5,235 nt of DNA from contig JANSXJ010000269.1 of NCBI GenBank assembly GCA_024743015.1, positions 1 through 5,235 on the forward strand, written 5' to 3'. Shown here piece by piece: positions 1 to 4,459 of this stretch (position 1 is the stretch's first letter; each line of letters begins with the position of its first letter). The notes beneath the pieces are model-generated. The model was not told where the DNA came from, made no database searches, and worked only from the letters and a program-made list of their open reading frames with translations. This DNA is from Hyphomonas sp. (lineage in GTDB: Bacteria > Pseudomonadota > Alphaproteobacteria > Caulobacterales > Hyphomonadaceae). Made by a program: the position numbers and the translations under genes.

Positions 1-37
1 AGTTGATAATGTCGCCGAGGCGAGAGAACATTCCCAT
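1..37 (-). CDS. pspA: Phage shock protein A, N-terminal fragment (window edge)
   Basis: Only the first 12 codons are visible, reading MGMFSRLGDIIN; the gene continues off the left edge. The fragment aligns closely with the start of E. coli PspA (MGIFSRFADIVN), the amphipathic helix that senses and binds stressed membrane. PspA is a peripheral inner-membrane coiled-coil protein of the ESCRT-III/Vipp1 family, which stabilises damaged membrane and inhibits PspF. The ATG at 37-35 is chosen because an AAGGA ribosome site (complement of 47-51) lies 9 bases upstream; the second ATG at 31-29 would remove residues that are normally conserved. The divergent neighbour pspF and a sigma-54 promoter at 323-338 support the call strongly despite the short fragment. 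Whether pspB or pspC follow cannot be seen. Confidence 0.88.
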   Translation of the reverse strand, partial: MGMFSRLGDIIN

Positions 38-115
38 GATATTTTTTCCTTGTATCTTTTGGGGTTCGTGGGGGAGTGGGAGGAAACGCGGTTTCTATCT
101 GGCTGTTTTCAGCTC

Positions 116-271
116 TTAGAAGAAGAAGCCGCCGAGAAAGACGCCGGCAACGAAGAACATCCAGGTCTCCGGCGAACGGGTTGAGAGGTAGCGGCCAAAG
201 CGGCCACTCTCACGGCGGGCCTGATCGTAACGGGTGTCGTCATAGCCTTTGTCGTAAGAGCGCTCGGTCAT
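116..271 (-). CDS. Small tail-anchored-type membrane protein, first gene of the psp transcript
   Basis: This is a 51-residue protein of unrecognised family. Residues 1-35 are hydrophilic, Tyr/Arg/Asp-rich (SYDKGYDDTRYDQ) and probably cytoplasmic. Residues 37-51 (WMFFVAGVFLGGFFF) form one hydrophobic segment ending at the stop, so a C-terminal membrane anchor is likely. It is not PspB or PspC: PspB has its membrane segment at the N terminus followed by a coiled coil. The ATG at 271-269 has an AAGGA ribosome site 8 bases upstream (complement of 280-284). The reading frame stays open to an ATG at 322, but that lies upstream of the predicted sigma-54 start point near 312. The gene ends 78 bases before pspA on the same strand with no convincing terminator between, so co-transcription and a membrane-stress role are inferred. 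Confidence 0.7.
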   Translation of the reverse strand: MTERSYDKGYDDTRYDQARRESGRFGRYLSTRSPETWMFFVAGVFLGGFFF

Positions 272-322
272 TTTTCTTATCCTTCTTGCTAGCGACCCCT
301 CTGGCCGCCATGCCACATTCAT

Positions 323-338
323 TTCAAGGACCGTGCCA
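323..338 (-). promoter_or_regulatory. Sigma-54 promoter of the psp operon
   Basis: Read on the minus strand the site is TGGCACGGTCCTTGAA. Against the consensus TGGCACG-N4-TTGC it matches every fixed position except the last C, which is A. The -24 GG is at 337-336 and the -12 G at 325, giving a predicted transcript start near 312 and a leader of about 40 bases before the small membrane gene. Position and direction suit PspF-dependent expression of the small gene and pspA. The non-consensus -12 base may lower promoter strength. Confidence 0.82.
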
Positions 339-404
339 GTTTTGAATTAATTTCATAACACTCTGTTTTTATGCGATATTTTTCTATATTGGCGAGATCG
401 CAGA

Positions 405-440
405 AACTAAATTTGGCAAGACTCACTATTTTATTTAGTT
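405..440. promoter_or_regulatory. Candidate PspF upstream activating sequence (inverted repeat)
   Basis: Arms AACTAAAT (405-412) and ATTTAGTT (433-440) are exact reverse complements separated by 20 bases. They lie about 93-128 bases upstream of the predicted sigma-54 start, close to where PspF binds upstream of E. coli pspA. The right arm touches the -35 hexamer proposed for pspF, which would let bound PspF repress its own gene, as known in E. coli. A further near-direct repeat, TTGGCGAGA (389-397) and TTGGCAAGA (413-421), lies 24 bases apart in the same region. The assignment to PspF is inferred from position; AT-rich DNA can produce such repeats by chance. Confidence 0.45.
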
Positions 441-467
441 GTTTTTGCCTATTGATTTCGCTATATT
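439..467 (+). promoter_or_regulatory. Sigma-70-like promoter of pspF, apparently leaderless
   Basis: A TTGTTT -35 (439-444) and a TATATT -10 (462-467, one mismatch to TATAAT) are separated by 17 bases. The expected start point, about seven bases beyond the -10, falls on the A of the pspF ATG at 474. No Shine-Dalgarno sequence is visible in the bases before that ATG, which agrees with a leaderless message. The -35 matches only its first three bases to consensus, so the promoter is probable but not certain. Confidence 0.5.
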
Positions 468-473
468 CGCCTT

Positions 474-1556
474 ATGATAGGCGAACAGACCCCACAGCTT
501 ATTGGAGAAGATCCGAACTGGTTGGAAGCGCAGGAGCATGTCTCTCGCCTGGCACCGCTGGACCGGCCATGCCTGATCATTGGTGAGCGCGGCACTGGCA
601 AAGAGCTGATTGGCGAGCGCATGCACTTCCTCTCGCGGCGCTGGGATGGTCCGTTCGTCAAGGTCAATTGCGCCGCCTTGTCTGAGCAGCTGCTCGACAG
701 CGAATTGTTTGGTCATGAGCGCGGCGCCTTCACCGGCGCAACGGAACGGCGGCTCGGCCGATTTGAACTCGCCGATGGCGGCACGCTATTCCTGGACGAG
801 ATTGCTACCGCCTCCATGCAGGTTCAGGAGAAATTGCTTCGCGTGGTTGAGTATGGCGAGTTCCAGCGCCTCGGCGGAGAGAAAGTGATCTCGACCAATG
901 TGCGCGTCGTCGCCGCGACCAATGTCGACCTGCCAGGCAAAGCCGCGCGCGGAGAGTTTCGGGCCGACCTTCTGGACCGGCTTGCCTTTGATGTGGTGAC
1001 CTTGCCGCCGCTCAGGTCGCGCATAGCCGACATTTCCCTGCTCGCCGATTTCTTCGCGCGGCGAATGGCACGCGAAATGGCGGAGGATTTTCCCGGCTTT
1101 GCACCGTCAGCCATCGCGGCGATGGAGGCCCATGCCTGGCCGGGCAATGTTCGCGAGCTGCGCAATTTCGCCCAGCGCATCACCTATCGCGCCATCTCCG
1201 AACACCAGACCGACCCGGTCCAGTTCGACCCCTCCGCGCTCGACCCATTTGCGTCCCCCTGGCGCCCGGCAGCGACTGTAGCGAATACGGTCACTGCGCC
1301 CACGGATGCGCCCGCCGCACCCACCGTTCCGCCGCCCCCGGTGCTCGACATTTCGTTCGAGGACCAGACCCGCCTCTTCGAAACCAGCCTGATCGACACT
1401 GCCTTGTCTGCGCATGAGGGTCACCAGGGCAAAGCCGCCAAGGCGCTCGGTCTTTCTTACCACCAGTTCCGCGGCCTGCTGAAAAAGCATGGCTACTCAA
1501 AAGGGGCCGGAAAGCCTCGCACGGCGGAAAGACCGGGGCCCATTCGCAGTATGTAA
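474..1556 (+). CDS. pspF: PspF, sigma-54-dependent activator of the phage shock operon
   Basis: This is a 360-residue AAA+ enhancer-binding protein that remodels sigma-54 RNA polymerase at the psp promoter. It has no N-terminal receiver or sensor domain, as is typical of PspF, which is instead held inactive by PspA. Motifs in order: Walker A GERGTGKE (37-44); RRWDGPF, with Trp57 matching E. coli Trp56 that mediates PspA inhibition; GAFTGA sigma-54 contact loop (84-89); Walker B GGTLFLDE (102-109); sensor I VAATN (146-150); likely arginine fingers Arg163 and Arg169; sensor II PGNVREL (223-229); FIS-type helix-turn-helix (about 317-338). A Pro/Ala-rich linker (about 262-290) and a basic tail after the helix-turn-helix make it longer than E. 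coli PspF (325). The start matches the E. coli N terminus and lacks a ribosome site (see promoter). Confidence 0.95.
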   Translation: MIGEQTPQLIGEDPNWLEAQEHVSRLAPLDRPCLIIGERGTGKELIGERMHFLSRRWDGPFVKVNCAALSEQLLDSELFGHERGAFTGATERRLGRFELADGGTLFLDEIATASMQVQEKLLRVVEYGEFQRLGGEKVISTNVRVVAATNVDLPGKAARGEFRADLLDRLAFDVVTLPPLRSRIADISLLADFFARRMAREMAEDFPGFAPSAIAAMEAHAWPGNVRELRNFAQRITYRAISEHQTDPVQFDPSALDPFASPWRPAATVANTVTAPTDAPAAPTVPPPPVLDISFEDQTRLFETSLIDTALSAHEGHQGKAAKALGLSYHQFRGLLKKHGYSKGAGKPRTAERPGPIRSM

Positions 1557-1566
1557 AGAGGGCTTT

Positions 1567-1597
1567 GGTGTCGGGTGAGCATACGAAAATCGACACC
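1567..1597. terminator. Inverted repeat just after pspF, possible terminator
   Basis: Arms GGTGTCG (1567-1573) and CGACACC (1591-1597) are perfectly complementary across a 17-base spacer and begin about 10 bases after the pspF stop. The stem is GC-rich, but no T tract follows and the loop is long, so it is a weak candidate for an intrinsic terminator. It could instead mark an mRNA 3' end or a protein site. Confidence 0.3.
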
Positions 1598-1602
1598 GCC
1601 TA

Positions 1603-1620
1603 TCCCGGGCCTGACCCGGA
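1603..1620. repeat. GC palindrome resembling a dispersed intergenic repeat (copy 1)
   Basis: The sequence TCCCGGGCCTGACCCGGA contains a 5-bp stem (CCGGG 1605-1609 with CCCGG 1615-1619) around a CCTGA loop. Elements of the form 'cccgggcctgacccggg' recur between genes in many alphaproteobacteria. Copy number in this genome cannot be seen from the window. Confidence 0.45.
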
Positions 1621-1657
1621 AATCTCTGTCGAAGGCTCACGGAAGTAGGTCACGAGA

Positions 1658-1675
1658 TCCCGGCGTGCGCCGGGA
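1658..1675. repeat. GC palindrome resembling a dispersed intergenic repeat (copy 2)
   Basis: TCCCGGCG (1658-1665) and CGCCGGGA (1668-1675) are perfect complements separated by TG; in RNA this gives a 7-bp stem with a GTGC tetraloop. Spurious translation through it reads SRDPGVRRD, a peptide often seen when such alphaproteobacterial repeats are mistaken for genes. Together with the palindrome at 1603-1620 it fills much of the gap between the convergent pspF and pseudouridine synthase genes and might also end transcription from either side. Confidence 0.5.
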
Positions 1676-1685
1676 CTGGCGGATA

Positions 1686-1700
1686 AAGGGTAAGCCCCTT
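1686..1700 (-). terminator. Weak hairpin after the crcB-rluC-like operon
   Basis: On the minus strand AAGGG-GCTTA-CCCTT can form a 5-bp stem starting about 16 bases after the synthase stop, followed only by a mixed TATCC rather than a U tract. The larger CCCGGCG palindrome lies just downstream. This is a tentative terminator only. Confidence 0.25.
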
Positions 1701-1716
1701 CCCGACCCGCCACACC

Positions 1717-2718
1717 TCAAGCAAACAGCTCCAGCGGATCGCGCCCAGCTTCGCTTTCCAGGAAGCCCAGCGTCTCAAATGTCTGCTGCATTGTGCCCGA
1801 CAGCGGCGCCTGCACGGACAGCGGCTTGCCCGACTTGCGCGGGATAACCAGAGCGCGGGCGTGCAGGTGGAGCCCTTTGGCGACGCCGAGGGGGACTTCG
1901 CGGCGGGTCTCATATTTGTCGTCGCCGAGAATACTGGTGCCGAGTTCGTGCATGTGGAACCGCAATTGATGCATGCGCCCGGTCGATGGTTTCAGCGCGA
2001 CCCATGCCGCGCGCCGCGCTGCGGTCGACACAGTGACATAGTCAGTGATCGCATGTTTGGAGACCTTGTCGCCATGCGCGCCGAGGATCATGCGCTCGCG
2101 GCCATCCTCATCCTTGCCCTTGCGCATCCAGGAGCGGAGCTGCCCGGCCGCTGGATGCGGGACACCTACCGTAACCGCCCAGTAGATTTTCTCCATATCG
2201 CGCGAATGGAAGAGGTCGCCCAGGCGCGAAGCGGCAGCGGGGTGTTTCGCGATAACGAGCACGCCCGAGGTTTCCTTGTCCAGTCGGTGCACAAGTCGCG
2301 GACGATGCTCACCATCTGACAGCGCATCGAGCATGCCATCAATGTGTCGACCACCTTGCTTCGTGCCGCCTTGAACCGCGATGCCTGCCGGCTTGTTGAG
2401 GACGAACATCTCGTCATCCTCATGCAGGATAAGCGGTTTCAAGAAGGCCAGCGCTTTGGCGTTTGGTTTGTTCGGCGCATTCCACGGCGTATCGTTGTCT
2501 TTTGAGACTTTGGAAACGAAAGGCGGCAAGCGCACCGCCATCCCTGCCTCAAGCCGCGTATTGGCCTTGGCCCGAGCTCCATCGACGCGGATCTGTCCGG
2601 TGCGCAGCAGTTTTTCCAGCTCGCCTTGCGTCATCGGCATACGCCGTTTGACCCAGCGATCGAGCCGCACGCCGCCTTCCTTGTCCGAGACGGTTTCGGT
2701 GATGACTTGACGGCTCAT
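1717..2718 (-). CDS. rluC: RluC-like 23S rRNA pseudouridine synthase
   Basis: This 333-residue enzyme isomerises specific uridines of 23S rRNA to pseudouridine. An S4 RNA-binding domain occupies about residues 16-65, followed by an RluA-family catalytic domain. The active-site motif HRLDKETSG (144-152) carries the expected catalytic Asp147. LNKPAGIAVQGG (107-118) resembles the LNKPSGTAVHGG of E. coli RluC more than RluD, and TGRMHQLRFH (246-255) corresponds to the family's TGRTHQIRVH. The length is close to E. coli RluC (319). The ATG at 2718 overlaps the crcB stop by four bases (ATGA), implying translational coupling. Family membership is near certain; assignment to RluC rather than another S4-containing member is less so, and the target uridines are inferred from the family. 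Confidence 0.9.
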   Translation of the reverse strand: MSRQVITETVSDKEGGVRLDRWVKRRMPMTQGELEKLLRTGQIRVDGARAKANTRLEAGMAVRLPPFVSKVSKDNDTPWNAPNKPNAKALAFLKPLILHEDDEMFVLNKPAGIAVQGGTKQGGRHIDGMLDALSDGEHRPRLVHRLDKETSGVLVIAKHPAAASRLGDLFHSRDMEKIYWAVTVGVPHPAAGQLRSWMRKGKDEDGRERMILGAHGDKVSKHAITDYVTVSTAARRAAWVALKPSTGRMHQLRFHMHELGTSILGDDKYETRREVPLGVAKGLHLHARALVIPRKSGKPLSVQAPLSGTMQQTFETLGFLESEAGRDPLELFA

Positions 2719-3098
2719 GCCATGAGCCTCTTCAGCGCCAGGAGACCCACCGCAAATGCGGTGATCGCGCCGACCAGATTGAGCCCCGCGAATATCAGTC
2801 CTTTCATGACCTCGCCGGTCAGGAATAGGTCGACCGTGTCGCGCGAGAAGGCAGAGAAGGTTGTAAACGCCCCCATCATGCCGACGCCAACGAGCAGCCA
2901 GAGCGTGTTTTCAAAAGCCAGCTCCCGGCTCGCAAACCAGCCCATCATGGCGCCGAGCACGAAACTCCCGGCAATATTGACGAACAATGTGGCCCAAGCC
3001 CCGGACACGCCGCCATGTTCGGTAAAGGCGAGGCCAACACCATATCGCAAGCACGCACCCACCGCGCCGCCCAAAGCTACGAGAAGAAATCCATTCAT
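2715..3098 (-). CDS. crcB: CrcB/Fluc fluoride ion channel
   Basis: A 127-residue inner-membrane protein with four hydrophobic segments (about 4-25, 33-57, 65-86 and 98-122). Fluc proteins form antiparallel dual-topology dimers that export fluoride and so protect cytoplasmic enzymes. Family signatures are GGAVGACLRY (10-19), TLFVNIAGSF (37-46) with the pore Asn41, and GAFTTFSAFSRD (76-87), which holds the TTFS sodium-site turn and the Phe residues lining the fluoride path. The common GGFTTFS is GAFTTFS here, a mild change. The length is typical. It is the first gene of a pair with the downstream pseudouridine synthase (ATGA overlap). No clear ribosome site precedes the ATG, and no crcB-type fluoride riboswitch is recognisable in the 237 bases upstream. 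Confidence 0.94.
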   Translation of the reverse strand: MNGFLLVALGGAVGACLRYGVGLAFTEHGGVSGAWATLFVNIAGSFVLGAMMGWFASRELAFENTLWLLVGVGMMGAFTTFSAFSRDTVDLFLTGEVMKGLIFAGLNLVGAITAFAVGLLALKRLMA

Positions 3099-3183
3099 CG
3101 CCGCGACATAGAAGGTTTTGAGACCGAGAGAAAGAGCAGCCAGGCAGGAATTGAGGGTGTTGGATCATTGAGAGACGCAATCG

Positions 3184-3220
3184 GAGGCCCTCTTCCTGAG
3201 CCTGTCGAAGGACGAGCCTC
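3184..3220. repeat. CTTCGACAGGCTCAGG-type intergenic repeat element
   Basis: The stretch contains CCTGAGCCTGTCGAAGG (3195-3211), a motif that recurs between genes in many proteobacteria, including alphaproteobacteria. It is framed by GAGGC (3184-3188) and GCCTC (3216-3220), giving an imperfect hairpin with an inner CCT/AGG pairing. It lies in the 237-base gap between the divergent crcB and membrane-protein genes. Copy number in this genome is unknown; recognition rests on general familiarity with the motif. Confidence 0.5.
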
Positions 3221-3285
3221 AAAGCGATTCGACGCTCGCTCGTCCGTCGTCGCCGCTCCGGGAGGTCGACGCCACGCTTCCAAAT

Positions 3286-3314
3286 TTGACACGTGCGCAC
3301 CGCGCTCGCATCCT
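3286..3314 (+). promoter_or_regulatory. Possible promoter of the DUF457-like gene
   Basis: A perfect TTGACA -35 (3286-3291) is followed after 17 bases by CATCCT (3309-3314), a poor -10 with three of six matches. The implied start near 3321 would leave a very short leader carrying the GGAGG ribosome site. Alphaproteobacterial -10 elements are often degenerate, so this is plausible but weak. Apart from this and the repeat at 3184-3220, I see nothing further in the 3099-3335 gap. Confidence 0.3.
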
Positions 3315-3335
3315 CGTCCCGGGAGGAAATCAATT

Positions 3336-3998
3336 ATGTTCATAGGACATTATGGAGCGGCGCTGGCGGCGCGAGCGGTGAAACCGGCGATTCCGCTCTG
3401 GCAACTTTTCGTGGCCGTTCAGCTGGTCGACTTCGCCTGGGCGGGGTTGGTCCTTGCTGGGGTCGAGAAGTTTCGGGTGGCGCCAGGCTTCATGGAAGCC
3501 TCAATCCTCGATCTCCACCATATGCCTTACACCCACTCGCTCGTGGCCGCGGTCATCTGGGCCATTGCGGCGGGTGTTCTCTATGCCGCCCTCCGGCGCG
3601 GCGCCAAGGCAGTCACGGCGGGAATCATCATTGGCGTGGCGGTCTTTTCGCACTGGCTCACTGACCTGATCGCGCACGGCCCAGACCTCGCCCTGTGGTT
3701 TGGAGGCCCGAAAGTGGGCTTTGGATTGTGGAACAGTCTGCTTTGGACACAAGTGGTCGAGATCGGCCTGTTGATGATTGGCGGCGCGCTTTATCTCGCG
3801 CACACAAAACCCAAGGGAGCGATTGGACGTTTTGCGCCATACGCGCTGCTGGGCTTCATGTTGGCACTTCAGATCTACAATCACCTTCCGGTCGATCACC
3901 CGCCCGCCATTCCGCAATTCGCGATCATGGCGCTGATCGCGTTCACATTGCTCGCCGTGCTGGCCTGGGCTGCGGACCGGACGCGAGAACCCGCTTAG
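3336..3998 (+). CDS. Polytopic membrane protein, YdjM/DUF457-like
   Basis: A 220-residue inner-membrane protein with about five to six hydrophobic segments (roughly 20-42, 67-87, 92-110, 136-155, 166-181, 193-212). Conserved-looking His/Asp residues sit near the helix ends: GHYG (His5), Asp32, LHHMPYTHS (His61, 62, 67) and SHWLTDLIAH (His106, Asp110, His114). This pattern resembles the YdjM/DUF457 proteins annotated as membrane-bound metal-dependent hydrolases; no substrate is established and activity is unproven here. The ATG at 3336 is chosen because GGAGG (3322-3326) lies 9 bases upstream and MFIGHYG is a natural family start; the frame stays open upstream to 3015 but that part is low-complexity and non-coding in character. 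Its stop overlaps the stop of the convergent gene by four bases. Confidence 0.8.
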   Translation: MFIGHYGAALAARAVKPAIPLWQLFVAVQLVDFAWAGLVLAGVEKFRVAPGFMEASILDLHHMPYTHSLVAAVIWAIAAGVLYAALRRGAKAVTAGIIIGVAVFSHWLTDLIAHGPDLALWFGGPKVGFGLWNSLLWTQVVEIGLLMIGGALYLAHTKPKGAIGRFAPYALLGFMLALQIYNHLPVDHPPAIPQFAIMALIAFTLLAVLAWAADRTREPA

Positions 3999-4459
3999 AC
4001 GGGGGTTCGCTTCAATCTGTTCAGCGCCTCGTCCAGGGCCGAGAGGTAGCGCGATCGATCAGCCTTGGAGAAGGGTGCAGCGCCGCCCACCTGTTCGCCC
4101 CCTGCCCGGAGATCCGCCATGATGGCGCGGGTCGCGATCGCGCCGCCAATCGAGTTTTCCGTAAATGGTTTACCGTTCGGGCCAAGCACGATGGCCCCTT
4201 TCTTCAGCGCCCGGTCCGCCAGCAGAATGTCCGCCGTCACGACCACGCTGCGCGCGTGCGCAAGTTCGACCACGTGATCGTCCGCAGCGTCAAACCCATC
4301 GCTCACGGCCACATGCGTGATCAATGGATGCGGCGGTACGCGCAGAAAACTGTTGGAGACCAGCGTGACCGGCACTTGGTGGCGCAGCGCGACTTTATAG
4401 GTCTCGTCCTTGACCGGACACGCATCCGCATCGATTAGAATTGCGATCGGGTCTGCCAC
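3995..4459 (-). CDS. YaiI/YqxD family protein (UPF0178, DUF188)
   Basis: A protein of about 154 residues with the family hallmarks DADACPVKDE (residues 10-19 from the chosen start), VSNS, DAADDHVVE, VTADILLADRALKKGA and a C-terminal GGAIATRAIMADLR. The acidic clusters suggest a metal-binding, possibly PIN-like nuclease fold, but the cellular role is not established. The start is uncertain. GTG at 4459 shares one base with the argF stop (TAGTG) and gives MADPIAILIDADACPV, fitting the short N terminus of the family. GTG at 4474 would add five residues and overlap argF by 16 bases. Neither has a clear ribosome site, so coupling to argF translation is likely. The stop (TAA, 3997-3995) interlocks with the stop of the convergent membrane-protein gene. 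Confidence 0.88.
   Translation of the reverse strand: MADPIAILIDADACPVKDETYKVALRHQVPVTLVSNSFLRVPPHPLITHVAVSDGFDAADDHVVELAHARSVVVTADILLADRALKKGAIVLGPNGKPFTENSIGGAIATRAIMADLRAGGEQVGGAAPFSKADRSRYLSALDEALNRLKRTPV

Noticed and set aside
37..115. GCTG-AAAA-CAGC hairpin between the small gene and pspA as a terminator or attenuator
   Set aside because: It has only a 4-bp stem with no T tract and no extension of pairing, so it is not distinguishable from chance.
272..322. N-terminal extension of the small psp membrane protein from an ATG at 322
   Set aside because: The predicted sigma-54 start is near 312, so this ATG would not be in the mRNA. The ATG at 271 has a proper AAGGA ribosome site.
76..345. 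Plus-strand 89-codon reading frame opposite the small psp gene
   Set aside because: It is Arg/Ser-rich and low-complexity, antisense to a better-supported gene, and runs through the sigma-54 promoter.
1575..1847. Plus-strand 90-codon reading frame after pspF
   Set aside because: It reads through GC palindromes (SRDPGVRRD) and then antisense to the pseudouridine synthase, so it is a repeat artefact.
1861..2319. Plus-strand 152-codon frame inside the pseudouridine synthase gene
   Set aside because: It is an antisense shadow of an intact, motif-bearing enzyme and has no recognisable features.
3015..3335. Upstream extension of the DUF457-like protein by 107 residues
   Set aside because: It runs antisense through crcB and the intergenic repeat with no domain features. 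A strong GGAGG site precedes the ATG at 3336, and the family start MFIGHYG is there.
3099..3335. Fluoride riboswitch upstream of crcB
   Set aside because: I looked for the conserved crcB-motif stem and loop segments on the minus strand and did not find them. A covariance search would be decisive.
3695..4438. Plus-strand 247-codon frame spanning the convergent junction
   Set aside because: It overlaps the DUF457-like gene in another frame and is antisense to the UPF0178 gene. The high GC content explains the open frame.
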